The notes beneath the pieces were generated by a model that made no database searches, had not been told where the DNA came from, and worked only from the letters and a program-made list of their open reading frames with translations. Shown here in pieces: positions 32,423 through 41,438 of a stretch of 42,106 nt of DNA. Origin of the DNA: CAZOWW01 sp964583765 (GTDB taxonomy: Bacteria > Actinomycetota > Actinomycetes > Actinomycetales > Kineosporiaceae); NCBI GenBank assembly GCA_964583765.1, contig CAZOWW010000034.1, positions 1 to 42,106 of the forward strand. Reading direction: 5' to 3'. Numbering within the stretch: position 1 is the stretch's first letter; the number at the start of each line of letters is the position of its first letter. Made by a program: the position numbers and the translations under genes.

Positions 32423-32686
32423 ATGGATCAGGGCAAGGATCCGCAGCACGAGATCGTCAACCGACTCCGCCGAGCCCGGGGTCAACTCGACGGAGTCATT
32501 GCCATGATCGAGTCCGGCCGCTCCTGCAAGGACGTCGTCACCCAGCTGGCCGCGGTGTCGCGGGCACTGGACAAGGCCGGATTCAAGATCATCTCAACAG
32601 GGCTGCGGGACTGCCTCCTCTCCCCCACCGGAGATCCGGATCTGACCCCCGAGACCCTGGAGAAGCTCTTCCTGAGCCTTGCCTGA
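32423..32686 (+). CDS. CsoR-family regulator lacking the metal His (CstR-like)
   Basis: The 87-residue all-alpha DUF156 protein has EIVNRLRRARGQLDGVIAMI, SCKDVVTQLAAVSRAL and a C-terminal helix with LRDCLLS. The CsoR copper triad is Cys-His-Cys. Here C35 and C64 are present but the His position (residue 60 by spacing of four before C64) is Gly. Loss of His with both Cys kept is the pattern of CstR-type persulfide sensors. That fits the neighbours, a CoADR-rhodanese fusion and thioredoxin, and the ATACC/GGTAT operators. I therefore favour a persulfide or thiol sensor over a copper sensor, with moderate confidence. Confidence 0.88.
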   Translation: MDQGKDPQHEIVNRLRRARGQLDGVIAMIESGRSCKDVVTQLAAVSRALDKAGFKIISTGLRDCLLSPTGDPDLTPETLEKLFLSLA

Positions 32687-32761
32687 CCCGATCTGCGATC
32701 ACCGGACGCATCACCCCTGGCGCGACTCGGGTCCCACGAGGACAGCGTCGGGACGCGCTGA

Positions 32762-33550
32762 TCAGATGCCGAAGAGCCGCGCGGCGTTCTCGTGCAATGC
32801 GAGCTCGCGAACGTGCGGGTCGGAAGTCGCCGCCTGCACGACCTGCAGGTTCGCGGCTGGGTCACCGTAGGGGGTGTTCGAACCGAACAGACAATGTTCG
32901 GGGATCTCCCGCAATGCGGCGGCCACGAGGAAGACCTGGAGAGCGCTGGACAGGTCGAGGTGGAGGTTCGTACGGGCACGCACGAGGTCGATCGCCTGCA
33001 TGGCGTGCAGCCCGCCGAACGCTCCGATGATCACCGGAACCGCCCGGTACCTGTCTGCCAGCCGCGCGTAGTCGTCGAGATCGTCCGCGGTGTTGGGCGC
33101 GAAGCCGTGCACGAGCACGGGCAGGGTGCGCTCGGGCGCGAGATCGGCACAGGCCTGGAGCACCGGTTCGATTCGCTCCACGCCACCCGGCGGCGGGGTG
33201 AGTTCCCCGATACCGACGATGCGGGGGCCGGCGGCCGCGGTGGCCACCCGCGCGGAGATGCGGGACGCCTCGATGTCGAGGGGGACCTTCCACAAGGCGA
33301 ACGTCCCCGGGTTCGCGTCGAGGGCTGCCCGCAGTTCGGCGTCTGCGTGCTCTGACGCCTGCTCGGTATCCCCCTCGCCCGCGATCACCCGTCCCAGGCC
33401 GGCCAGCTGCGCGCGGAGTTCGGCGACCGTCCGGGCCGCCTCCGGGTGCACACGCGTGGACAGCAGGACGGTGGTCCGGACACCGGCCGCCCGGGCCCGC
33501 ACGAGCTGGGCGGTCACATCGGTGGTGACATGGGCGTGAATGTCGATCAC
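32762..33550 (-). CDS. Amidohydrolase-family (metal-dependent) protein
   Basis: The 262-residue TIM-barrel hydrolase starts MIDIHAHVTTD (H-x-H metal pair), has VGIGELTPPP, LPVLVHGFAPN (third His), VIIGAFGGLHA and DLSSAL. The fold matches amidohydrolase-2 or TatD-like hydrolases; the substrate is unknown. AGGAGG four bases upstream supports GTG 33550. A MerR-type promoter with a 20-bp spacer (33576-33607) precedes it, divergent from a MerR-family gene, so it is likely induced by that regulator's ligand. Confidence 0.85.
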   Translation of the reverse strand: MIDIHAHVTTDVTAQLVRARAAGVRTTVLLSTRVHPEAARTVAELRAQLAGLGRVIAGEGDTEQASEHADAELRAALDANPGTFALWKVPLDIEASRISARVATAAAGPRIVGIGELTPPPGGVERIEPVLQACADLAPERTLPVLVHGFAPNTADDLDDYARLADRYRAVPVIIGAFGGLHAMQAIDLVRARTNLHLDLSSALQVFLVAAALREIPEHCLFGSNTPYGDPAANLQVVQAATSDPHVRELALHENAARLFGI

Positions 33551-33575
33551 AAGGCCTCCTGGGGCTCAGGATCGG

Positions 33576-33607
33576 ACCCTAGACTCTGACATCAGCGTCA
33601 GGGTCAA
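33576..33607 (-). promoter_or_regulatory. MerR-type promoter of the amidohydrolase
   Basis: On the minus strand, TTGACC (-35, 33602-33607) is followed by a 20-bp spacer and TAGGGT (-10, 33576-33581). The spacer region holds an almost perfect dyad, GACCCTGAC-N6-GTCAGAGTC (33582-33605). Overlong spacers with such dyads are the hallmark of promoters activated by MerR-family proteins, and a MerR gene is divergent at 33779. Confidence 0.65.
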
Positions 33608-33778
33608 GCCGGCAGACAAGGTCACGCTCGACGTCAGGGTCACGCCCGTTGCCAGGCTCAGACCTGCCATCAGGGTCACGCCCGGTGTTCGGGAGGCCAG
33701 GGACCCGCGGGACGAGCACAGCTGTTCCTGGGCGGGTGCCCCGGTGAAACGCCCAGGGACGCGATGCCGGGAGGTGCG

Positions 33779-34279
33779 ATGCGAATCGGTGAGCTCTCCC
33801 GGCGTACGGGTGCCTCGGTCCGATCTCTCCGGTACTACGAGAGCAGATCGCTGCTGACGTCGCGGCGCTCGGCGAACGGTTACCGCGATTTCGACGAGGA
33901 CCAGGTCGCGCAGGTTGCGACCATCCGGCAACTGCTCGAGGCAGGACTGAGTCTCGACACCGTCGCCGTCGTCGCCCCCTGCTACACCGACGGTGTCATC
34001 GAGCCCCGGTGCGACCGCGCTCAGGAACGTGCCCGCCGACAACTCGAGGAACTGGACCGCAGGGCAGCCGCGATCGATGCCGCGCGCGCCGTCCTGCGGC
34101 GGCTGTTCCCGGCGGACCACCCGATCACGACCGTCCCGTCCGAGCCCCCGGACGGGGCGCCGACGCGGAACGGAACCCCGTCCACCGACGAACTTCGGCT
34201 ACTCGATGGTGTTCGCGGCCCAGCTCTACTTGAGGATGTTCACGGCCCGGGCGATGACCAGGGCACCGGTCGCGAGTGA
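33779..34279 (+). CDS. MerR-family transcriptional regulator
   Basis: The 166-residue protein starts MRIGELSRRTGASVRSLRYYES, the MerR winged-helix motif, and continues LLTSRRSANGYRDFDEDQVAQV. A coiled-coil helix (RAQERARRQLEELDRRAAAID) then mediates dimerisation. Two cysteines (APCYTDGVIEPRC) lie where effector-binding residues occur in many MerR proteins. ATG 33779 has GGAGG five bases upstream; the in-frame ATG 33764 would place that site inside the gene. The last 54 bases overlap the 3' end of the convergent DUF1345 gene. It probably activates the amidohydrolase from the promoter at 33576. Confidence 0.9.
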   Translation: MRIGELSRRTGASVRSLRYYESRSLLTSRRSANGYRDFDEDQVAQVATIRQLLEAGLSLDTVAVVAPCYTDGVIEPRCDRAQERARRQLEELDRRAAAIDAARAVLRRLFPADHPITTVPSEPPDGAPTRNGTPSTDELRLLDGVRGPALLEDVHGPGDDQGTGRE

Positions 34280-35176
34280 GATCGCCGACTGGCCCATCAT
34301 CATCACCCTGGCCCAGCGGGAGAACGGCAGGGTGTCCGTCGGGCTGAAGGCGGTCGCGTTGGTGTAGGCCAGGTAGAGGTAGTCCACGAACTGGGGCTCC
34401 CAGTCCGGTTCGGCGAGATCCGGCATCGTCATCTCGGGGAAGAGGAAGCTCGGGCGACCACGCACTGCCAGGGCGCGCGCCGCCGGGCCGCCCCGGTCCA
34501 GTTCCCAGTACCAGACACCGAAGATGATGATGTTGGTGAACCAGATGTTGCCACCGGTCAGGAGCAGGCTCGGTGCGTTGTCGACCGCGCCCTCGACCAG
34601 ATCGACGATGAGGTTCACCGCGGAGTAGGCGTTGGCGAGCGTCGCCGTCGCGATGAGGGTCAGGCTCACCCCGCGGATCGCCGGCGAACGACCACCCACC
34701 CGAGCCGGGTCGAAGGCGATCACCACCGCGAGCAGGACCGCCTCCAGCCCGGGCAGGAACCAGTGCCCCGTCGGGGACAGCCTGCGGGGAACGGCGAGCT
34801 GCAACCCGATCATCACGGTCATCACGAGGCTCACCGGCCACCGGAGCTCACCGGCCGTGGCCCGGCGCCAGGCCGGGACGAGGCGCGCGGTCTCGTGCTC
34901 GAGGCCGTGCACGGTGGCCTGTCCGGTCTGCTCCAGCGTCGTGACAAGACTGCTCAGACGCTGCTCGATCGCGGCGAGCTGATGATGCAGATGCGGGTGA
35001 CCGGCCGGAGGGTGTTCCCCGGCGGAGACCTCCGCACGCGGGGCCCGGCTCTGCCCGTCCGGCCCGGAGTCCTGCGCGTCGGGGTGCTTGCCGTGCCCGC
35101 CCTGGTGGTCACCGTGCCCAGCCAACTCGGAGTCCTGTGGGTCCGTCGGCCGTTCCGACCGCACCGCATCCTCCAT
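34226..35176 (-). CDS. DUF1345 membrane protein
   Basis: The product has 316 residues. A His/Gly/Asp-rich N-terminal tail (about 1-65, many HGDHQGGHGKHP motifs) precedes a helical segment and about six membrane helices. The family's C-terminal signature YLYLAYTNATAFSPTDTLPFS is followed by WARVMMMGQSAISLATGALV. The function of DUF1345 is unknown. The His-rich tail could bind metal. ATG 35176 is taken. It converges with the MerR gene with 3' overlap. Confidence 0.88.
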   Translation of the reverse strand: MEDAVRSERPTDPQDSELAGHGDHQGGHGKHPDAQDSGPDGQSRAPRAEVSAGEHPPAGHPHLHHQLAAIEQRLSSLVTTLEQTGQATVHGLEHETARLVPAWRRATAGELRWPVSLVMTVMIGLQLAVPRRLSPTGHWFLPGLEAVLLAVVIAFDPARVGGRSPAIRGVSLTLIATATLANAYSAVNLIVDLVEGAVDNAPSLLLTGGNIWFTNIIIFGVWYWELDRGGPAARALAVRGRPSFLFPEMTMPDLAEPDWEPQFVDYLYLAYTNATAFSPTDTLPFSRWARVMMMGQSAISLATGALVIARAVNILK

Positions 35177-35752
35177 CGACGCCTCCTACCGACCTCCGCC
35201 CACGAGCTCGGGTACTCGCCCCGCATCAGCATGCGATCTCGGAAATCACTCCGGGCGAACTCAAGGTCTCGTCTGAAAACACAGTGTCACTCCCTAGACC
35301 ACGAGAGTCATGGGAGCGACACCAGTCATGCCGATCGGGATCAGCTCGCCGCGCAGGTCCTCCGGTGCCCCCCACGCCTGAGTTCGAGGTGGTCGCGACC
35401 TACTGGTGGCCACGGCTGGCGAACCTGCAAAGACTGCCGGCCACAGGGCGTGGATCAATCCCACGAGATCTGTGTGGACGCCCGTGCCCGGCCCCTGGAG
35501 CCGTGGCGCGCGGAGAAGGCACGGGGCCCGACCACGGCGAGGTGCGGGGAGCTCTGCGCGCTCACCTGAAGGTCCTGAACGCCTTGGGTGAGACACAGGT
35601 CGGCCAAGGGCAACAGGCTCTGCTGCGGCGGCTCGCTGCTCAGAACTGAGCGTGGACCACCCTTCACGTGGGTCGGGCTTCAGCGGGCAAACTGATCCAC
35701 ACCATCAGCCGGCAAGCGGAACAGGTCGTCCGTAGGCAAACGGATCAGGTCG
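35177..35752. other. Intergenic region, no gene supported
   Basis: The stretch between the divergent DUF1345 start and the amylase stop contains only weak overlapping open frames. A C-terminal-looking fragment on the plus strand (HLKVLNALGETQVGQGQQAL, ending 35649) could be a gene relic, but I cannot assign it. Confidence 0.4.
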
Positions 35753-37288
35753 TCAGTCGTCGGGCAGCAAGTCGTCCGGGGCGAGCACGGCCCAGCCATG
35801 AGGTCCGAGGCGCAGTGGCCTCCGGGCCGTCAACTGGTCCCCACCCGGCACCCTGTCCGTCGCCGGCAACATGTCCGCCACCGGCATCTGGCCCCCGCCC
35901 AGCAGTTCGTTCCCGTAGAGCAACTGATCCCCGAGCAGCACGCCACCCGGCAGCGGCGCGGCACCGGGGCGGTCGGACAGGTTCAGCGCGACGAGGAGCG
36001 CCTGGCCATCCCCGCCCTCGAGGCGCAGCAGGTACTGCTCGTTCTCCAGCACGACGGCGTGGCTGAGGGCACGGTGGAGCCAAGGATGCCGGCGGCGCAG
36101 CCCGAGCAACTGCTGGTGGAGCCTGAGCATTCGCAGGTCCGCGTCGGCGAGCGCGTCCGGGCCTTCTGCCGGGAAGGCCGGGCGCACGGCGTCGTCCCCT
36201 CCCGTGCGATCCTCCTTGATGCCCTGCAGGGCGAACTCGTCCCCCGCGTAGACGGTCGGCGTCCCACCGAGCGTGGCGAGCAGGACCACGGCGTGCGCGA
36301 GGTGTCGCCGGTCGGTGAGACGGCTGGCGATGCGGGTGACGTCGTGGTTGCCGACGAAGGTCGAGGGGACGAAGGCGTCCAGCATGGTGTTGTGGCGGCG
36401 CAGCGCCCAGTCGAGCTCGAAGAAGTTGCGGTCCTGGATGCTCGACCAGATCGCCTTCCACAGCTCGTACTGGGTCACGGTGTCGGCGGTGCTCTGCTGG
36501 ACGAACGCGCAGTAGTCGCCGTGGATCACCTCGGCCTCGAACCACGCCGAGGGGTGGGTGCTGCGAACCTGCGGCAGGACCTCCGACCAGAACCACGTGG
36601 GGACGGCGTACGCGGCGTCCAGACGCCAGGCGTCCACTCCCCGGTCGAGCCAGTACCGCAGGACATGCTGCACGTACTGCGCGACCTGGGGGCTGGTGTG
36701 GTCGAGCGCGATGAGCGTGTCGTGCCCCTCGAAGGTGGCGAACGGCAAGGTGCCGTCCTCCCCGGCCTCCGACCGGTCCCCGCCGCCGTCCGGGCCGCGG
36801 GCACGAAGCCGTCGCGCCGCCTCGCCACCGGGTCCCTGCTGCACTGCCTCGACCACCCACGGATGGTTCCGGCTCACATGATTGAAGACGCCGTCGAGCT
36901 GGACCCGCAGGCCCCGTGCGTGCGCCTCGGCGACGAGCAGGTCGAAATCGGCGCCGTCACCGAGCCGAGGGTCGATGCTCAGGTGGTCGAGGGTGTCGTA
37001 CCCGTGTCCGTCGGAGGCGAAGATCGGCCCGAGCGCGATCCCGGACGCACCGAGCCGGATCGCGTGGTCCAGCCAGGGGATGATCCGACGCAGCCGGTGC
37101 TCGTCGGCGCGGGCCGGTCCCGTTGCCGGCTCGGGGAAGGCGTCGACGAAGCCGAGGGGGTACAGCCGCCACCAGATGGCGTGCCGCACCCAGGCGGGCT
37201 CGCGCACGACGCTCAGGTCCGCCGCCGGACCCGGAGCAGTCTCTGCACTCCTGGCCGCCTCCGCGTTCACGTTCGACTCCGCGCTCAT
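35753..37288 (-). CDS. GH13 alpha-amylase-family glycosidase
   Basis: The 511-residue glycoside hydrolase family 13 enzyme contains region I DGVFNH (132-137). Region II is GVDAWRLDAAYA (nucleophile D224), region III EAEVIHGD (acid/base E253), and region IV FVGNHDVTR (D316). No signal peptide is evident, so it probably acts in the cytosol on maltooligosaccharides or trehalose-type glucosides; the exact linkage is not clear. The C-terminal domain is rich in Gly/Leu repeats (GGVLLGDQLLYGNELLGGGQ). Start ATG 37288 overlaps the MarR stop by four bases (ATGA), indicating translational coupling to that regulator. Confidence 0.92.
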   Translation of the reverse strand: MSAESNVNAEAARSAETAPGPAADLSVVREPAWVRHAIWWRLYPLGFVDAFPEPATGPARADEHRLRRIIPWLDHAIRLGASGIALGPIFASDGHGYDTLDHLSIDPRLGDGADFDLLVAEAHARGLRVQLDGVFNHVSRNHPWVVEAVQQGPGGEAARRLRARGPDGGGDRSEAGEDGTLPFATFEGHDTLIALDHTSPQVAQYVQHVLRYWLDRGVDAWRLDAAYAVPTWFWSEVLPQVRSTHPSAWFEAEVIHGDYCAFVQQSTADTVTQYELWKAIWSSIQDRNFFELDWALRRHNTMLDAFVPSTFVGNHDVTRIASRLTDRRHLAHAVVLLATLGGTPTVYAGDEFALQGIKEDRTGGDDAVRPAFPAEGPDALADADLRMLRLHQQLLGLRRRHPWLHRALSHAVVLENEQYLLRLEGGDGQALLVALNLSDRPGAAPLPGGVLLGDQLLYGNELLGGGQMPVADMLPATDRVPGGDQLTARRPLRLGPHGWAVLAPDDLLPDD

Positions 37289-37734
37289 GTCCGCCTCCGA
37301 TCCGCTCCGTCACCCAGCCGGTCGAGGATGCCCGCCGCGGCTCCCAACACCTGCAATTCGCCCGGCTCCAGCTCGGCGAGGACCGCCGCGAGCCACTCGT
37401 CCCTCAGCTGCATGTCTGCGTCGAGGGCTGCGCGGCCCTCTGCGGTCAGGCGCAGCACGCGGCGGCGCGCGTCCGCCGGATCGGGCAACCGCTCGACCAG
37501 GCCACCTGACTCCAGGTCCGCGAAGACCCTCGTCAGCGACTGCGGGTGCTGTCGTTCGACACGACTGATCCGGGAGGGCGAACTCACTCCGACCCGGGCG
37601 AGGTGGCTGAGCACCGCGATCTTGTTGTTGCTCAAGGCCGACCGGTCCCGCTCGACCCGCAGCCGCCGTGCGAGGCGGAGCACTCCTGCCCGAAGCGCCG
37701 GGGCGATCTCCTGAGGACCTGCTCCCCCACCCAT
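37285..37734 (-). CDS. MarR-family regulator coupled to the amylase
   Basis: The product has 149 residues. A MarR winged helix reads ALSNNKIAVLSHLARVGVSS, SRISRVERQHPQSLTRVFADL, SGGLVERLPDPADARRRVLRL and TAEGRAAL. ATG 37734 was taken because the upstream frame is low-complexity. The four-base overlap with the GH13 gene shows one operon. The AT-rich stretch just upstream (AATTAGTACGCTATCACTTA) is unusual for this window and probably holds the promoter and an operator for self-repression. Confidence 0.88.
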   Translation of the reverse strand: MGGGAGPQEIAPALRAGVLRLARRLRVERDRSALSNNKIAVLSHLARVGVSSPSRISRVERQHPQSLTRVFADLESGGLVERLPDPADARRRVLRLTAEGRAALDADMQLRDEWLAAVLAELEPGELQVLGAAAGILDRLGDGADRRRT

Positions 37735-37950
37735 AATTAGTACGCTATCACTTAACAATATGTCGTGAAGGTGGCCTGGACGCCGGCGGGCTGTCGGCAG
37801 ACAGGCCCGCCCCCACCGTGGGAGTTGTCCGAGGGCCGATCGTGCACGGGCCGCCAGATCAACCCGGATACCGGGCGCGCCGGTCCGAGAGGGGCAGCCT
37901 GCCGTGAGGCTCAAGGGACCGATCGAGCGTGTCGACTGGTGGGGTGTGCC

Positions 37951-40800
37951 ATGTTCCGTCGGCGCAGGGCCTGGCCCGAGGTGATTGATGTGGAGGGCAC
38001 GGTGCCACCAGGGCAGGGACCGGTGGTGATGGTGATCGAGCGGATCGGGTCCTTCACCACGGACATGGCTGGTGGCGTCAACGCCGTCCTGGAACCGGCC
38101 GGCATTCCCCTGCAGGTGCATCTGTGGGGCAAGGAGACCGGACGCCCTCCTGCGTCCCTGGTGAGGACTCTTGATCACCCCCGGTCCCGGGGCGTTGTGA
38201 TCGCGCCGTTGGTGCGTGGCGATGCTCAGGATCAGCTCGAGCGGCTGCTGAGCGACCGGCCGGATCTGCCCCGGGTGCACGTGTGCTGCCAAGGGAGTCA
38301 GGGGGCGCGGGTGCAGGGGGACAATCCCATGGGGATGCGCCTGATTGCGCACCATCTGGTCCAGGAACGCGGGGCACGACGAGTACTGCTCGTGCGTGGT
38401 GTCCCCACTCACCCCGACTCCCTGGAGCGTGAGGAGGCCATCCGGACCGAGCTCGCCCGGTTGGGAGTGCCGGTGAGCGACGACCGAGTGGTCACCGGGG
38501 CGTTCGATCGGGAGCCCGCTCAACAGGCCGTATGGGAAGCGCTGCAGCGAGAGCCGGACATTGACGCAATCGTGGCGTTCAACGACCGGTCCGCACTGGG
38601 GGCCATCGACGCGGCCACGGTGCTGGGCAGGCAGGTCCCGGAGGACCTGCTGGTCACGGGATTCGACGACGAGGACTTCGCCGCGTTCAGTCAGCCCTCA
38701 CTGACCACGGTGAGCCAGAACCTGCACGCGATGGGCATGACGGCGGGCCGGCTGCTGCTGCGCGAGATCGCGGGCGAGACCCCGGAGGATGCACGGGTGC
38801 CGGTGCTGCTGCAGAAACGCCGCTCCACCGGCAACGCGGCGACCCCGCCCCTGGATATGTCTCCCCGGTTGTGGGAGCAGGTGGCCGCCCTGGACCTGCT
38901 GTACACCCTCAGTCGACGGTTCATGGCCTGCCAGACGGTCGAGGAGATCGCCGACCGGTTGTCGGCGGAGCTGCCGATGCTCGGCGTCACGCGTACCTTC
39001 CTGGTGCTGCGGACCGAGGATCCCGGCCCCGCCCGAGGCACCCTGGCGATGTCCTACTACGACGGCGAGCACCACGACGTCTCCCGGGAGGAGCCGTTCG
39101 ACCTGGCCGGGTACCTGCCCCGGGACCTGCGACACCACTTACGCCATGGTTCGCTGATCGTCCAGCCGCTGGGCATCGGAAACACCGAGATCGGGTATCT
39201 GTTGCTGGACCAACCCCTGCACCAGATGAGCCGCACCGGCGAAGTGCTGCGGATGGACCTCAGCCGGACCATCGACACGATCCGAAGGACGGCCCGGCTC
39301 GCCGAGCGCACCCTCGAGCTGGAGCAGCGCACGCGTCAACTGGAGGTCGAGGTGGCCTCCCGCACGGAGGCGCACCTTGCCCTGGCCCATCAGGCCACCC
39401 ACGATCTGCTCACCGGACTGCCCAACCGGGCTCTGTTCCTCACCAGTGCCGATCAAGCCCTGGCCAAGGGCCACTCACGGGCCACCGTCATGTTCGTCGA
39501 CCTGGACCGGTTCAAGGATGTCAACGACACCCTGGGCCACGAAGTCGGCGACGAGGTGCTGTGCAACACCGCGGGCCGCCTGGCGGCCTTCGCGGACGAG
39601 CGCGGTGGGGTCTGCCGGCTCGGGGCTGACGAGTTCGGCCTGTTCATCACGGATGTCGCGGACCTTCAGACATCCATGGCCCTCGCCCAGAGCCTCCTGC
39701 GCACCCTTCGCCAGCAGTTCCAGTTGGCCGGGCTGACCCTCGAGATCGACGCGAGCGTCGGCGTGGCCTGCGCCCCCCAGCACGGTACCGATACCGCGAG
39801 TCTGCTGCGGATGGCCGATGCGGCGATGCACGTGGCCAAGGTCGCACGCTGCGGCGCGGCGCTGTACGAACCGGACCGGCACCAGCAGAACCCCCACCGG
39901 CTCACCCTGTTCACCGACCTGCGCCAGGCCCTATCCAGGGGCGAACTCGTCGCCCACTACCAACCCGTCATTGACATCGCGACCGGGCGCGTCCACGGGG
40001 TCGAGGCGCTGGCCCGGTGGAACCATCCCGAGCGCGGCATGATCCCACCGTCAGGGTTCCTCGACTTCGCCGAACAGACCGGGTTGATCCACCCCCTGAC
40101 CACCTCCGTGCTCGACCAGGCTCTGGCGGACTGCCGACGCTGGCTGGATGCGGGCATCCCCCTCGTGGTCGCGGTCAACCTGTCCACCCGCCGGTTGATA
40201 GACACCGGGCTGCCGGACGAAGCGGCGGAGATGCTTGCCCGGCACCGCGTGCCCCCGAGCTGCCTGGTCTTCGAGGTCACCGAGACCGCCGCGATGGTCG
40301 ACCCTGACCGCGCGCTCTCGGTGCTTCACGAACTGCGCCGGCTCGGAGTCGGCTTGTCGATCGACGACTTCGGCACTGGGTACGCCTCCCTGGCCTACCT
40401 GAGCCGCCTGCCGGTCACCGCGTTGAAGATCGACCGCTCATTCCTGCAAACCATGGAAACCGACCCGGCGAACCTCACCATCATCCGATCCACCCTCGAC
40501 CTGGCCAACGGCCTCGGCCTCGAGGTCATCGCCGAAGGCGTCGAGACCCGGTCCGCGTACCGGGCCCTGGCCGCCCTCGGATGTCAGCAGGCGCAGGGGT
40601 ACTGGCTGGCCAGACCCGGACCAGCAACTGCGATCCCCGATGTCATCGCCGCGCTACATCAACGACTGGCCGATGAGAACCAACCACCGGCGCCGACCCA
40701 CCCGGCCGTCGCACGCCCCCGTACTCTCGACCAGCACATACCGACGCCACGAGAGGAACTCCCCGAACGCCAGGGAGCTGAACCTGTTCGTGGGGTATGA
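37951..40800 (+). CDS. LacI-type sugar-binding-like GGDEF-EAL protein
   Basis: The product has 949 residues. N-terminal residues 20-290 match the periplasmic-binding-protein-like sensor of LacI regulators (VVMVIERIGSFTTDMAGGVNAV, GVVIAPLVRG, DAIVAFNDRSALGAIDAA, VTGFDDEDFAAFSQP) but no DNA-binding HTH precedes it. A regulatory segment (about 300-460) and a coiled coil (ERTLELEQRTRQLEVEV) lead to a GGDEF domain with RLGADEFGLF (about 557, GADEF variant). A C-terminal EAL domain has GVEALARW, DDFGTGYAS and EVIAEGVET. It likely makes or degrades cyclic-di-GMP in response to a small sugar-like ligand in the cytosol; with GADEF, cyclase activity is plausible. ATG 37951 is inferred. Confidence 0.88.
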   Translation: MFRRRRAWPEVIDVEGTVPPGQGPVVMVIERIGSFTTDMAGGVNAVLEPAGIPLQVHLWGKETGRPPASLVRTLDHPRSRGVVIAPLVRGDAQDQLERLLSDRPDLPRVHVCCQGSQGARVQGDNPMGMRLIAHHLVQERGARRVLLVRGVPTHPDSLEREEAIRTELARLGVPVSDDRVVTGAFDREPAQQAVWEALQREPDIDAIVAFNDRSALGAIDAATVLGRQVPEDLLVTGFDDEDFAAFSQPSLTTVSQNLHAMGMTAGRLLLREIAGETPEDARVPVLLQKRRSTGNAATPPLDMSPRLWEQVAALDLLYTLSRRFMACQTVEEIADRLSAELPMLGVTRTFLVLRTEDPGPARGTLAMSYYDGEHHDVSREEPFDLAGYLPRDLRHHLRHGSLIVQPLGIGNTEIGYLLLDQPLHQMSRTGEVLRMDLSRTIDTIRRTARLAERTLELEQRTRQLEVEVASRTEAHLALAHQATHDLLTGLPNRALFLTSADQALAKGHSRATVMFVDLDRFKDVNDTLGHEVGDEVLCNTAGRLAAFADERGGVCRLGADEFGLFITDVADLQTSMALAQSLLRTLRQQFQLAGLTLEIDASVGVACAPQHGTDTASLLRMADAAMHVAKVARCGAALYEPDRHQQNPHRLTLFTDLRQALSRGELVAHYQPVIDIATGRVHGVEALARWNHPERGMIPPSGFLDFAEQTGLIHPLTTSVLDQALADCRRWLDAGIPLVVAVNLSTRRLIDTGLPDEAAEMLARHRVPPSCLVFEVTETAAMVDPDRALSVLHELRRLGVGLSIDDFGTGYASLAYLSRLPVTALKIDRSFLQTMETDPANLTIIRSTLDLANGLGLEVIAEGVETRSAYRALAALGCQQAQGYWLARPGPATAIPDVIAALHQRLADENQPPAPTHPAVARPRTLDQHIPTPREELPERQGAEPVRGV

Positions 40801-41048
40801 CCCGCAGAAGAACCAGGCGTCGTCGTGCGATTGTCCCGGCGACAAGCAGTTCCGCGAGATCGGCCCCGTGCGCTGAGGGGTGAGCCTGGAGCGCACCGGC
40901 GAAACCGGTGCCAACCGGACGAGGTGCCCCCACAGTGTGCGTGGGTACCGGACTCGGCACGAGCAGCTCCCACCCCGTCCGTGACCAGCGCAGGGGCCTG
41001 GAGCACGCGCCTGCGAACCACCCCATTCCGAAACATTGTCGGTAACTA

Positions 41049-41077
41049 TTGACTTTTAATTTCGGCGATCCTAGCCT
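41049..41077 (+). promoter_or_regulatory. Sigma-70-type promoter upstream of the xylanase
   Basis: TTGACT (-35, 41049-41054) is separated by 17 bp from TAGCCT (-10, 41072-41077). It lies in an AT-rich patch unlike its surroundings. The predicted leader to the xylanase ATG 41439 is about 350 bases. The rest of 40801-41438 contains the 17-bp repeats at 41142-41180 and no gene that I would call. Confidence 0.55.
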
Positions 41078-41141
41078 CACTGCGCCGCCGGACGCGAACG
41101 GTTCTCTCCGCAGGGGCGCCCGGCATCCCAGTCCCAGCCAT

Positions 41142-41180
41142 CACCCAGTGACCGGGACTGCACCACCCAGTGACCGGGAC
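41142..41180. repeat. Two 17-bp direct repeats CACCCAGTGACCGGGAC
   Basis: The identical copies at 41142-41158 and 41164-41180 have a 22-bp period (two helical turns). They lie 65-100 bases downstream of the predicted promoter in the xylanase leader. They could be a repressor or activator site, or part of an RNA element. Confidence 0.8.
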
Positions 41181-41438
41181 CTCCCGGATGATCCGAGACC
41201 GCACGCACCGACCCGAGACCGCAGCCATCCGGCAGAACGATCCGCCGTTCTGATGCCTCATGATCCGCACGGACGTCACCTCCTCCAGACGGCGTCCGCA
41301 TCCGAACCTTCGCCCGGCGCTGTTCGACCGGCCCGGCGGGGCGACCGCGATGAAGCGGGTCCCGATGCCTCAGGACGTTCCTGTCCCCGCTCTGCCGCAG
41401 GGCTCCACGGGCGTGGCGTGCAGGAAAGGACATCGCCG

